Below the pieces are notes generated by a model. The model searched no databases and was not told the origin of the DNA. It worked only from the letters and a program-made list of their open reading frames with translations. From Acuticoccus sp039189655 (GTDB taxonomy: Bacteria; Pseudomonadota; Alphaproteobacteria; Rhizobiales; Amorphaceae): 25,400 nucleotides of DNA. Position numbers and translations under genes: made by a program. The stretch covers positions 1-25,400 of the forward strand of contig JBCCYN010000055.1 of NCBI GenBank assembly GCA_039189655.1. The letters are read 5' to 3'. Shown in pieces: positions 1 through 7,421 of this stretch. The first letter of the stretch is position 1, and each line of letters starts with the position of its first letter.

Positions 1-738
1 ATCCTTGATGGTGGGTTCCAGATCACCAGCGGCGACGAGTTCATCTACCACGAGATGATGGCTCACGTGCCGCTCTTTGCCCACGGATCAGCCGAGCGAG
101 TGCTCATCATCGGCGGTGGCGACGGGGGCATCGCCCGGGAGTTACTGCGCCACAGAACGGTCGAGGCAGTGACGCTGGTGGAGATCGACAAAGCGGTGGT
201 TGATCTGGCGCTCAGCCAATTTCCCCAAGTCTCCGCCGGGGCGTTCTCGAGCGAACGGCTCGACCTTACCATTGCCGACGGCGCCGCGTTCGTGGCCGAG
301 ACGGACGAGCGATACGACGTGATAATCGTGGATAGCCCCGATCCGGTGGGGGCCGGCAAAGTACTCTTCGACCGAAGCTTTTACGTTCAATGCCATCGCA
401 TCTTGCGGGCTGGCGGGATCCTCATCACCCAAAGTGGGATGCCGTTCCTCACACCGGACTGGTTCAGCGGTCACGCCGCCGATCTCAGCTTGGTCTTCAA
501 ACATGCGGACTACTACCTTTCCACCGTGCCGAGTTACACGGGCGGTCCCATGGCCCACGGATTTGCCACCGACAACGGCAGCCGTTCAGCAGTCACGACT
601 GATCTTCTGCGACAACGCTACCGGGACGCGGGCGCATTTCCCCTTTCCTACTGGACACCCGAGGTGCATGGCGCCGCGTTTGCGCTGCCTCCCTACATCG
701 AGCGCTTGCGGAAAAGGCCTGACGCGCCGCTCCCTTGA
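1..738 (+). CDS. speE: Spermidine synthase-like aminopropyltransferase, 5' end cut off by the window
   Basis: The reading frame is open from base 1, so the N-terminus lies outside the window; 245 residues are visible, against roughly 280-290 for the family, so about 40 are missing. The first visible residues (LDG..., then EFIYHEMM) match the substrate-binding strand region of SpeE. The decarboxylated-SAM binding glycine motif GGGDGG is at visible residues 38-43. The DSPDPVG segment, with the catalytic-type aspartates, is near residue 105. The family transfers an aminopropyl group from decarboxylated SAM to putrescine in the cytoplasm; substrate choice cannot be read from sequence alone. It is not a photosynthesis gene and probably marks the edge of the pigment cluster. 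A 217-bp spacer separates it from bchG, so co-transcription is uncertain. Confidence 0.88.
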   Translation: MLDGGFQITSGDEFIYHEMMAHVPLFAHGSAERVLIIGGGDGGIARELLRHRTVEAVTLVEIDKAVVDLALSQFPQVSAGAFSSERLDLTIADGAAFVAETDERYDVIIVDSPDPVGAGKVLFDRSFYVQCHRILRAGGILITQSGMPFLTPDWFSGHAADLSLVFKHADYYLSTVPSYTGGPMAHGFATDNGSRSAVTTDLLRQRYRDAGAFPLSYWTPEVHGAAFALPPYIERLRKRPDAPLP

Positions 739-755
739 TCTGCATTTGTTCCGAT

Positions 756-771
756 AGAACGAATCGGTTCT
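756..771. repeat. Short palindrome AGAAC-N6-GTTCT downstream of speE
   Basis: AGAAC (756-760) and GTTCT (767-771) form a 16-bp interrupted palindrome, 17 bp after the speE stop. A second nested inverted repeat, CCGAT (751-755) with ATCGG (763-767), overlaps it. The heptamer GAATCGG recurs exactly 50 bp further on (761 and 811). It could be a weak speE terminator or an operator for bchG. There is no T-run, so the terminator reading is weak. Confidence 0.25.
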
Positions 772-934
772 TGGAAAACCGCGCTAGGCGTTCGATGAGA
801 AGTCAATATCGAATCGGCGATCGTTCACATTTCAGCCACAAACCACACGCGTCGAACCGGCGCATCCCCCTGAAATACGCGACAATTTTGGAATTTCACC
901 TCGACCGGTCATTGGGTTGGGTCTAAGCTCCGAG

Positions 935-952
935 TGTCAGCTGGAGTTGACG
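935..952. promoter_or_regulatory. PpsR/CrtJ-like site over the bchG translation start region
   Basis: The 18-mer TGTCAGCTGGAGTTGACG fits the PpsR consensus TGT-N12-ACA except for the last base (G for A), and its half-sites TGTCA and TGACg are symmetric. It ends three bases before the preferred bchG start codon and contains its Shine-Dalgarno GGAG (943-946). A repressor there would block elongation or translation rather than cover a -35 box, so it may also be chance. Confidence 0.35.
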
Positions 953-955
953 CTC

Positions 956-1846
956 GTGTCCGTCATCGATTCAGATGCGCGGGTGCCTAAGCCCGCCGTC
1001 GTTCTTGAGCTACTAAAGCCGATCACCTGGTTTGCGCCCATGTGGGCGTTCGCCTGCGGGGTTGTCTCGTCGGGCGCGCCGGTGGATCTGCCACGGCTCG
1101 TTGTGGGGATCATCCTCACCGGGCCACTGGTGTGCGCCGCAAGCCAAGCGGTGAACGATTGGTACGACCGCCATGTGGACGCCATCAACGAGCCCCACAG
1201 GCCTATCCCGTCAGGCCGTCTTCCGGGCCGTTGGGGCCTTTATGTGGCGTTTATCTGGACCGGGCTTTCCCTTGCCGCCGCGACGCTTCTGGGCCCCTGG
1301 GGTTTCCTCGCAACGATCCTCGGGCTCGCGCTCGCATGGGCCTACAGCGCCCCGCCATTCCGGCTGAAGCGGGATGGTTGGATCGGCAACGCAGCCGTCG
1401 GCGCCTGCTACGAAGGACTGCCGTGGTTCACTGGTGCTGCGGTGATGCTGAACGCCTTTCCCGATGGGCGCATCATTGCCCTTGCAGTCCTCTACAGTGT
1501 GGGCGCTCACGGCATCATGACCCTCAACGATTTCAAATCCATCGAGGGCGATCGTCAGTCCGGGGTCGGGTCCATACCGGCCCGGCTCGGTGCCCGGCCA
1601 GCGGCCATCCTAGCCTGCGCGGTGATGGCTGGCGCACAGCTGGCGGTGATCGCTCTGTTGATCGCCTGGTCGCTTATCATCGCCGCGGCCATCGTCGCCG
1701 CGCTCCTCATCGCGCAGTTTGCGTTGATGCGGCGCCTCATTGCCACGCCCAAGGAGCGGGCGGCCTGGTACAACGCCACCGGCACATCGCTTTATGTCAT
1801 CGGCATGATGGTGTGCGCGGTGGGCCTTAACTTGGCGGCCGGCTGA
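956..1846 (+). CDS. bchG: Bacteriochlorophyll synthase BchG (bacteriochlorophyllide geranylgeranyl transferase)
   Basis: BchG esterifies bacteriochlorophyllide a with geranylgeranyl diphosphate in the inner membrane. The 296-residue protein is a UbiA-type multi-helix prenyltransferase. Its first Asp-rich motif is NDWYDRHVD (residues 67-75), followed by the N-E-P-x-R-P-I-P-S-G signature of chlorophyll synthases. The second motif is NDFKSIEGD (191-199). I chose GTG at 956 because GGAG sits 9 bases upstream and the conserved block AVVLELLKPITWFAPMWAF begins soon after; an in-frame TTG at 917 would add 13 residues with no visible ribosome site. The stop overlaps the start of the next gene (TGATG), which indicates translational coupling. 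Order bchG-bch2-bchP is standard in purple bacteria. Identification is firm; only the start is debatable. Confidence 0.95.
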   Translation: MSVIDSDARVPKPAVVLELLKPITWFAPMWAFACGVVSSGAPVDLPRLVVGIILTGPLVCAASQAVNDWYDRHVDAINEPHRPIPSGRLPGRWGLYVAFIWTGLSLAAATLLGPWGFLATILGLALAWAYSAPPFRLKRDGWIGNAAVGACYEGLPWFTGAAVMLNAFPDGRIIALAVLYSVGAHGIMTLNDFKSIEGDRQSGVGSIPARLGARPAAILACAVMAGAQLAVIALLIAWSLIIAAAIVAALLIAQFALMRRLIATPKERAAWYNATGTSLYVIGMMVCAVGLNLAAG

Positions 1847-3135
1847 TGGGCACGGTGATGGCCTGGGTTACGATCGTGCGCTACGGCATCGTCCAGGCGG
1901 CCATCGTCGCGGGGACGGTTCTGCCCATCACCACCCTCCCGCGGATCATGCAGAACGAACTGGGCTTCCTCGCCATCGTCGCCGGTGGGTTGGTGGGCAT
2001 TTACTATACATCGCAGCTCACCCGGCTCATCGCAGGCGCACTCTCGGACATGGCGGAGCGGCGCACGCCGTTCATCATCATCGGTCTTGGGCTTTGCGGC
2101 GCGTCGAGTGTTTTGGCGGCCCACGCTATCGGCTGGATTGCCCAGGATGCGCCGTTTGCGGTCGCCTTTGCTGTGCTCGGCTATGTGGGGGTGGGCATCG
2201 GCATCGGCGTTGCCGGGACGACGCTTTTTGCGCTCCTTGCGGCAAGCGTTGCACCGCAGCGGCGGGCGCCCGCGGCGACCATCGTCTGGTTCATCATGAT
2301 CGCTTCCCTTGCCGGCACCACCGTGGCGGCCGGGCAAGCCATGACGCCCTTCACATTCGAGCGGCTCAACGAAGTTGCCCTCATCATCGCGGTGGTGGCG
2401 TTCATCGTCGGCACCCTCGGGATCATCGGCACCGAACCCCGAGAGGCGAACGCCGGCGAACGCGCAAAACCGAAGTTGCGCGACGCGCTCAAAACGCTGG
2501 TGGAGCCGTCCACCCGCAGTTTTGCCCTTTTCATTTTCGTCTCGATGTTCGCCTACAATATGCAGGAGCTGATCCTGGAAACGTTCCTTGGCGCACAGCA
2601 CGGACTGGACGCCGGCGAGTCCACCTCGTTCTCGGGCTACCACAAGGCGGGCGTTCCCGTGGGAATGCTTGTGGCAGCGGTGACGGGCCGTTTCTTCCAA
2701 GGCACCAGGGGCGTCCTGCTCGCGCTCACCATTGCCGGATGCCTCGGGTCAGCGACGGCGCTTCTGAGCCTCGCGGCATCGAGCTACGGCGCGGCCCCTG
2801 GCCAACTCGTCGCCACCATTGCGCTCCTTGGTTTCAGCAACGGTTTGTTTGCCGGCGGCGCCCTTGCGTCCATGTTCGCCCTCGCCGGTGGCGGCGTGGA
2901 GCGGCGGGAAGGAACCCGCATGGGCGCATTCGGCCTCGCCCAAGCCTTTGGCTTCGGTGCGGGGATGTTTTTTGGCGCCCTCCAGCTCGACGCCACACGA
3001 CAGTTTTTGAGCGATGCGAGCGCATTCGCTTCAGTCTTCGTCATCGAGGCGGCGGTGTTCGCAGCCGCCTCTCTTCTTGCCATCCGCATCTCGCGGGCGC
3101 CTTCGAGTGTGCCCGCGCAGGCCTATCCAGCATGA
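1846..3135 (+). CDS. bch2: PucC-family (MFS) transporter of the bchG-bchP interval (Bch2)
   Basis: A 429-residue polytopic membrane protein of the PucC/LhaA branch of the major facilitator superfamily, with about 12 hydrophobic segments. The early segment RLIAGALSDMAERRTPFIIIG resembles the cytoplasmic loop typical of MFS proteins. Genes in this position, between bchG and bchP, are known as ORF428 or bch2 in Rhodobacter. Their exact role is unproven; relatives PucC and LhaA help deliver pigment to or assemble light-harvesting complexes. The ATG overlaps the bchG stop by one base; a second in-frame ATG lies at 1858. The stop overlaps the GAGG ribosome site (3134-3137) of bchP, so the three genes form one tight operon. 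It is the weaker paralogue of lhaA at 16201. Confidence 0.88.
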   Translation: MGTVMAWVTIVRYGIVQAAIVAGTVLPITTLPRIMQNELGFLAIVAGGLVGIYYTSQLTRLIAGALSDMAERRTPFIIIGLGLCGASSVLAAHAIGWIAQDAPFAVAFAVLGYVGVGIGIGVAGTTLFALLAASVAPQRRAPAATIVWFIMIASLAGTTVAAGQAMTPFTFERLNEVALIIAVVAFIVGTLGIIGTEPREANAGERAKPKLRDALKTLVEPSTRSFALFIFVSMFAYNMQELILETFLGAQHGLDAGESTSFSGYHKAGVPVGMLVAAVTGRFFQGTRGVLLALTIAGCLGSATALLSLAASSYGAAPGQLVATIALLGFSNGLFAGGALASMFALAGGGVERREGTRMGAFGLAQAFGFGAGMFFGALQLDATRQFLSDASAFASVFVIEAAVFAAASLLAIRISRAPSSVPAQAYPA

Positions 3136-3144
3136 GGTCCGGCC

Positions 3145-4347
3145 ATGCCAACTGATTATGATGTCGTCGTTGTGGGCGGAGGCCCTTCCGGAGCGACCGC
3201 AGCCGCAAAGCTTGCCGAAGATGGCCACAGCGTCGCCTTCATCGATCGGGCTGGCCGCATAAAACCCTGTGGCGGTGCGATCCCGCCCCGTCTTGTGCGC
3301 GACTTTGCGATCCCGGAAAAAATCCTGTGCGCCAAGGTTTCGTCTGCACGGATGATTTCCCCCACAGACCGCTCCGTCGATATGCCCATTGAGGATGGGT
3401 ATGTGGGCATGGTGGACCGCGAGGTGTTCGACGAATTCTTGCGAAAGCGGGCGATGACCGCCGGGGCGGATCGGCTCACCGGAACATTTACCGCCTTTTC
3501 TCGTACCGCCGAGGGACATCCGTCCATCGCCTACCGGGATGGCAACGGCGACCATACGATTACCGCGAAGATGGTGATCGGTGCTGATGGTGCGCGTTCG
3601 CTGCTTGCGCGGCAGGCCCTCGACGGCGCCATCACCAAATCCGTGTTCGCCTACCACGAGATTATCGAAGCGCCGGAGGATGGCCCGAACTTTGATGGTC
3701 AACGCTGCGAAGTTTACTACCAGGGCAAGTTATCGCCGGACTTTTATGCTTGGGTATTCCCCCACGGTCGCACCGCGAGCATCGGCGTTGGCTCGGCGCA
3801 CAAGGGGTTTTCCCTGCGCAATGCGGTGCGAAGCCTGCGTGCCGCGCGCGGCCTCGACGACTCGACCACCCGCCGCACCGAAGGCGCGCCTATTCCTCTA
3901 AAACCCCTCAAGCGTTGGGATAACGGCCGCGATGTGGTGGTGGTGGGCGACGCAGCTGGAGTGGTCGCGCCATGCTCGGGCGAGGGTATCTATTACGCCA
4001 TGGCAAGCGCGGACATTGCCGCGGAGGAAGTGGGGCGCGCGCTATTGACCGGTAGCAGCCGTCCCCTCACGGTGGTGCGAAAGCGTTTCCTGAAGGCGCA
4101 CGGGCGGGTCTTTATGGCTCTCGGCGTACTCCAGTGGTTCTGGTACGCGAACGACAAACGCCGGGAGCGCTTCGTCACCATGTGCGCGGACAAGGACGTC
4201 CAGCAACTCACCTTCGACGCCTACATGAACAAACGTCTTGTGCGTCGGAAGAAGGTCGCCCACCTTCGCGTGATGATGAAGGACATCGCCCACCTTCTGC
4301 GCATCGTACGGCCGGTCAACGAAAGCAATCCGCGCACGAGTTCTTAG
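3145..4347 (+). CDS. bchP: Geranylgeranyl (bacterio)chlorophyll reductase BchP
   Basis: BchP reduces the geranylgeranyl tail of bacteriochlorophyll to phytyl in three NADPH-dependent steps at the membrane. The 400-residue length is typical (about 390-400). An N-terminal Rossmann FAD motif is visible as VVVVGGGPSGATAA (residues 7-20). The second flavin motif VVVVGDAAGVVAPCSGEGI is near residues 264-282. The KPCGGAIPPR segment, typical of the GGR family, lies near residues 40-50. The ATG at 3145 is preceded by GAGG with 7 bases of spacing. This is the last gene of the bchG operon. A 9-bp inverted repeat straddles its stop codon. In some Rhodobacter species idi follows bchP; no idi is present here. 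Confidence 0.95.
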   Translation: MPTDYDVVVVGGGPSGATAAAKLAEDGHSVAFIDRAGRIKPCGGAIPPRLVRDFAIPEKILCAKVSSARMISPTDRSVDMPIEDGYVGMVDREVFDEFLRKRAMTAGADRLTGTFTAFSRTAEGHPSIAYRDGNGDHTITAKMVIGADGARSLLARQALDGAITKSVFAYHEIIEAPEDGPNFDGQRCEVYYQGKLSPDFYAWVFPHGRTASIGVGSAHKGFSLRNAVRSLRAARGLDDSTTRRTEGAPIPLKPLKRWDNGRDVVVVGDAAGVVAPCSGEGIYYAMASADIAAEEVGRALLTGSSRPLTVVRKRFLKAHGRVFMALGVLQWFWYANDKRRERFVTMCADKDVQQLTFDAYMNKRLVRRKKVAHLRVMMKDIAHLLRIVRPVNESNPRTSS

Positions 4348-4368
4348 CACGCGCGGAGGCTCGTGCGC
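4332..4368. terminator. Hairpin straddling the bchP stop codon, possible transcript end
   Basis: GCGCACGAG (4332-4340) and CTCGTGCGC (4360-4368) form a perfect 9-bp stem around a 19-nt loop that contains the TAG stop (4345-4347). No T-run follows immediately; the first T-rich stretch is near 4390-4397. It could end or stabilise the bchG-bch2-bchP mRNA. It is not a canonical rho-independent terminator. Confidence 0.4.
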
Positions 4369-4793
4369 CGTAAGCCGCACGCTAGTGCCGTCTATTTTCC
4401 GATATTTCCAGACAGCCAGACCGCTTCAGTTTTGCCGAACAAGTCGCTTTAGGCCGTTATCTTGCCGCATGGTTTGAGCCGGGACATGACTTCAGGGCAT
4501 TGAAGCGCGCTAGCTGTGAATGCCATCACCGTTGTTGACGCTAGCCGGCGGCAAGAACTCCCACGTTTGCGCCACCCATCCCGTATAGTTCTTTTGGTGG
4601 GACACCAAAAAGCGACGTTCTTCCGGAGCCGACACCTTTTCAAGCCCGGGCATCGCCTGATGGGTCAAGGGCAAAGAGCGAAGCGTCCCTTGAGGCATCA
4701 GGCGATGCCCGGGACAATGGGACCAAGGCGGGAGAGTTTTGGCACGTTGCCCAGCGGTCGCGCCTTAATGGAAAACCATTTTGGAACCGACAG
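4348..4793. other. Non-coding gap between convergent bchP and ppsR
   Basis: These 446 bp separate the convergent 3' ends of bchP and ppsR. Short open frames on both strands have no recognisable protein family and disagree with each other, so I call none. The stretch contains an 8-bp hairpin with a 3-base loop at 4592-4610 (TTTTGGTG/CACCAAAA), which could act in both directions. It also holds the long palindromic element at 4645-4713 and a small AATGG/CCATT hairpin (4767-4780) next to the ppsR stop. Together these look like a bidirectional transcription-end region. Confidence 0.6.
4645..4713. repeat. Long palindromic element (18-bp plus 7-bp stem)
   Basis: CCCGGGCATCGCCTGATG (4645-4662) is perfectly complementary to 4696-4713. 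Inside it, TCAAGGG (4665-4671) pairs with CCCTTGA (4687-4693), interrupted only by a 2x2 GG/GG mismatch, leaving a 15-nt loop (4672-4686). The ends (AAGCCCGGGCAT and ATGCCCGGGACA) resemble dispersed palindromic repeats that I recall from intergenic regions of alphaproteobacteria. It may be a repeat-family member, a bidirectional terminator, or both. Genome copy number would decide. Confidence 0.6.
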
Positions 4794-6185
4794 CTAGTGG
4801 TGGTTCGCGCTATCGTTGTCGCCGTCCGCATCGACAATGCCGAAGCGGCGCATTTTGACGTAGAGGCTCTGCCGGCTGAGGCCCAGTAGTTCTGCCGCAG
4901 ACGCACGATTGTCGCCGGAGATGTCGAGGGCCGCTTCGATACACATGCGCTCGATGGTGTCGGTGGTCTCGCGGACGATTTCCTTGATGGGGACCCGTCC
5001 CACAAGGTCAGTGAGTTCTTGGGCTGAGCGCGTGGTTGCCAGGGGTTCGGCGGGGGACGCCTGGCGGACGCTCAGGCCAATGTACTCGCCCTGGCTGTCG
5101 CGCACCTTCGTGGCGGATACTTCCACGTCCTGGATGTGGCCAAGGTCGCCTTTGACGACTGTGGCAAACGCGCGCAGTGCACCCGTATCAGCCAGCGCGT
5201 TGCGGATCACCGAAAGGTCCACGCCGGGGCGGCCGAGCCAACGGTCAAGGGAGGTTCCCGATATCGCCAGCGCGTCACCGGCCTCGGTCATGTTGGCAAA
5301 GGCGGTATTGGCCGACAGAATCGAAAAGTGCGGATCGGTGACGACGAAACCATCCGGCATGGCTTCCATCACATGGGCTAGACGGTCTTTGGGAGCCGCA
5401 AGCGCAACGGGCTCATCGGTCAGCCTTAAAAGGAGTGAGCCAGCCTCGTAGCGCACGGGCGCGATCACCAGCCGACCCACCGACAACGTCACCGTCTGTG
5501 CGACCCGGGATTTGCGGACGTCCTCAATGGCGGCGACCAATTCCTCGCGCTCGCCAGGTTTTACCAAATCGGCGGCGCGCCGACCCAGGAGCCGCGGGAT
5601 ACTCGAAAACCTGTCGAGGGCGTTCTTGTTCGCGGAGTTGATGCGATCGTCCGGGCCGATGAACAACGACGGTTCGTTGTTGAGGTAGTAGAACTCGCGG
5701 AAACGACCTTCCGCCTTCTTCAGTTCGCGGTATTCGGTATCGGCTTGATGCTGCGCCGCCAGCAAACGCCGCTGCGCCTCTGCCAGGGGCGAAAGGTTGC
5801 GACCCAGTGCGATGATCCACTGGTCATTGAGGGGCGCGGACGAATACCGCACCGGAAGGTCCGAACCATTGTTACACGGGTGATTGACGTGGGCATGGGT
5901 GATGACGGCCCCGTCGCCGTCGTGGACTTCCAGGAGACGCTGAACTTTCTCAACACTTTCGACCGTCACGGTCTCGGCAAACGGCTTGCCGAGCCAGCCA
6001 TCACACACTTCGCCTGGAATATCTGTGACGCTCACCGAAAGGTCCCGGACCACGCCGGTTTTGTCGAGCACCAATGCGATGTCGGACGTGGCGGAAATCA
6101 TCGCGCTCAGATGGGGCGTCGTCAGCTCGGCGAGCGCGTTTTCGCTCCGCTTCAAGATACGTTCGGGAACCATTGAAGCGTCCAT
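4794..6185 (-). CDS. ppsR: Redox-responsive photosynthesis repressor PpsR/CrtJ
   Basis: A 463-residue regulator that binds TGT-N12-ACA sites and represses pigment and light-harvesting genes under oxygen. An N-terminal PAS-like domain covers about residues 20-130. A Q-linker-like helix follows near 133-165 (AEAQRRLLAAQHQADTEYRE). Two further PAS domains lie near 165-265 and 270-385. A C-terminal Fis-type helix-turn-helix (NRASAAELLGLSRQSLYVKMRR, about 426-447) ends the protein. Cysteines occur only at 61, 104 and 415. Cys415 matches the HTH-proximal redox cysteine of CrtJ/PpsR, but I see no counterpart of the central one. AGGG precedes the start by about 9 bases. It sits 57 bp after aerR and is presumably co-transcribed. 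Confidence 0.95.
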   Translation of the reverse strand: MDASMVPERILKRSENALAELTTPHLSAMISATSDIALVLDKTGVVRDLSVSVTDIPGEVCDGWLGKPFAETVTVESVEKVQRLLEVHDGDGAVITHAHVNHPCNNGSDLPVRYSSAPLNDQWIIALGRNLSPLAEAQRRLLAAQHQADTEYRELKKAEGRFREFYYLNNEPSLFIGPDDRINSANKNALDRFSSIPRLLGRRAADLVKPGEREELVAAIEDVRKSRVAQTVTLSVGRLVIAPVRYEAGSLLLRLTDEPVALAAPKDRLAHVMEAMPDGFVVTDPHFSILSANTAFANMTEAGDALAISGTSLDRWLGRPGVDLSVIRNALADTGALRAFATVVKGDLGHIQDVEVSATKVRDSQGEYIGLSVRQASPAEPLATTRSAQELTDLVGRVPIKEIVRETTDTIERMCIEAALDISGDNRASAAELLGLSRQSLYVKMRRFGIVDADGDNDSANHH

Positions 6186-6242
6186 GTCACTTGCCCTGCC
6201 GAGCCGGCGGGCGGCCGTGCTCTTTCAATGTGCCAGGACCAG

Positions 6243-7184
6243 TCATGTCGGTACTCCAATGGCACCCGTCTCCGCCCAGCGGTTTGCGATGGCCACGGCG
6301 TCGGCACCATCAGCTGCAGCGGCGTCGGCTCCGATATACTCGATAACGTCGTTGCGCCGTGCTACCGCCGGGCCACCAAGGAGGATTTTTATGGCCTGGT
6401 TCTTCGACTGGGCCCGCAATAAGCCCACCGTTGCCGCGGCCTCCTCCAGGAACGGATCCCCCGCGAGGGAAAGACCGACAACTCCGAACCAGTTCTGCTG
6501 CACAGCGCCCATTAGCACTTCTCTGGTGGCCATGGGTCGAAAATCCACATCCCATCGCGCCACGCGGAAAAAATGATCGACGACGGCGAGCCCGAGGGTG
6601 TGGTGCTCACCCGGCGTCGGGCCAAGAAGGATCCGGCGATCCGGTAGCGGCGTTGTCAGGAACTCGGTGGAGAGCTGGCTAACGACCCGGTGCAGCGTGC
6701 CAAGGCCGACGGTAACGTCCACAAAGTCGCGCGTATCGGCGGTCCAACCATCTCCTAAATGTCGCGCCGCCGGTGCCACAAGATAAAGTAGCGCGTCGGC
6801 TGAGGATGCGCCGGTAGACCGATAGCTCGTAATAAAATCGAGCACCGCCTGGGTATCTCCTCCCACAGCCGCTTCAGCCATTGCGATGATCTGAGCAGAA
6901 TCCGGCGCAGGCAATTTTCCTGGCACATGACCGATCATTTCAAGGAGTTGCGGTACTATCAATTCCTCAATGGTGCGTACGAAAATGCCTTCGCCGGTGG
7001 ATGGATTCGCGGCAGGCGTCTCCTGCGCGGCAACGGGCATTTCGCCCCCTGCATCGCCGACTGCCGCATCCAGTGACACGTTCAGGCCCTCACCCAATTC
7101 GGAGCGACGACCCATGACACTACCAGTGCGCTCCTGCGCGTTAGGCAGGTCCGGCCGTCCTTCTGTCGGAGCCCGAGTGTTCAT
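6243..7184 (-). CDS. aerR: Cobalamin-binding antirepressor AerR/PpaA
   Basis: This 313-residue protein is the partner of PpsR: AerR/PpaA proteins bind B12, respond to light and oxygen, and antagonise CrtJ/PpsR. A variable N-terminus (1-65) precedes a helical cap segment, with HLGDGWTADTRDFVDVTVGLGTLHRVV near 142-168. A B12-type Rossmann domain follows from about 183. It contains the E-x-H-x-x-G motif (GEHHTLG, residues 192-198) in place of classical DxHxxG, with His195 the likely cobalt ligand. The glycine stretch LLGGPAV is near 268-274. No clear ribosome site precedes ATG 7184; an internal ATG at 7115 (Met24) could yield a shorter form, and long and short AerR forms are known in Rhodobacter capsulatus. 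It is divergent from bchF and upstream of ppsR. Confidence 0.92.
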   Translation of the reverse strand: MNTRAPTEGRPDLPNAQERTGSVMGRRSELGEGLNVSLDAAVGDAGGEMPVAAQETPAANPSTGEGIFVRTIEELIVPQLLEMIGHVPGKLPAPDSAQIIAMAEAAVGGDTQAVLDFITSYRSTGASSADALLYLVAPAARHLGDGWTADTRDFVDVTVGLGTLHRVVSQLSTEFLTTPLPDRRILLGPTPGEHHTLGLAVVDHFFRVARWDVDFRPMATREVLMGAVQQNWFGVVGLSLAGDPFLEEAAATVGLLRAQSKNQAIKILLGGPAVARRNDVIEYIGADAAAADGADAVAIANRWAETGAIGVPT

Positions 7185-7259
7185 GGCGCGACGTTAACGC
7201 AACCCCACACCCTTTGCGAGCAAGCCCGACATCGCATATCTGGCCGTACGGGAGATTAG

Positions 7260-7277
7260 TGTCAATCCCGCATAACA
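7260..7277. promoter_or_regulatory. PpsR/CrtJ binding site 1 (aerR-proximal), containing a - strand -35 box
   Basis: The 18-mer TGTCAATCCCGCATAACA is an exact TGT-N12-ACA match. Its left half TGTCAA (7260-7265) is, on the - strand, a perfect TTGACA -35 hexamer reading towards aerR. The corresponding -10 around 7235-7242 is poor. Binding here would be expected to repress the aerR-ppsR operon. Confidence 0.75.
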
Positions 7278-7325
7278 TCGCAGGAGCGCCTCCGCCACAC
7301 AACGCTCGAAAACTCGCCAATTTGT

Positions 7326-7343
7326 CGTCAAGTATTGTTGACA
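7326..7343. promoter_or_regulatory. PpsR/CrtJ binding site 2 (bchF-proximal), one mismatch
   Basis: The 18-mer CGTCAAGTATTGTTGACA fits TGT-N12-ACA with only the first base changed, and GTCAA/TTGAC are symmetric. Its right half TTGACA (7338-7343) is a perfect -35 for bchF. It lies 66 bp start-to-start from site 1, the kind of paired arrangement known for cooperative CrtJ/PpsR binding. Confidence 0.7.
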
Positions 7344-7366
7344 CTTTTGGCGTCGGCGGCATACGC
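7338..7366 (+). promoter_or_regulatory. Probable sigma70-type promoter of the bchFNBHLM-lhaA operon
   Basis: TTGACA at 7338-7343 is a perfect -35 hexamer embedded in the PpsR site. With 16 bp spacing, the -10 candidate is CATACG (7360-7365), which matches only three of six consensus positions. A weak -10 suits a regulated promoter. The implied leader is about 50 bases to bchF. Confidence 0.5.
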
Positions 7367-7421
7367 TGACCGTCCAAAAAAAGTTGCATGAGCGATAGCA
7401 ACAGATTGGGCTGGGGGAAAG

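Noticed and set aside
735..926. 63-codon frame between speE and bchG
   Set aside because: No ribosome site and no family resemblance; it covers the promoter spacer and ends inside the bchG start region.
1792..2700. 302-codon - strand frame opposite bch2
   Set aside because: Shadow of the membrane protein on the + strand; the translation is abnormally rich in Arg, Asp, Gly and His.
4510..4797. Short overlapping open frames on both strands in the bchP-ppsR gap
   Set aside because: They span the long palindrome, lack ribosome sites and show no recognisable family.
7323..7343. TGT...ACA pair with 15-base spacing at the bchF promoter
   Set aside because: The spacing does not fit PpsR; the overlapping 18-mer at 7326 with symmetric GTCAA/TTGAC halves is the better site.
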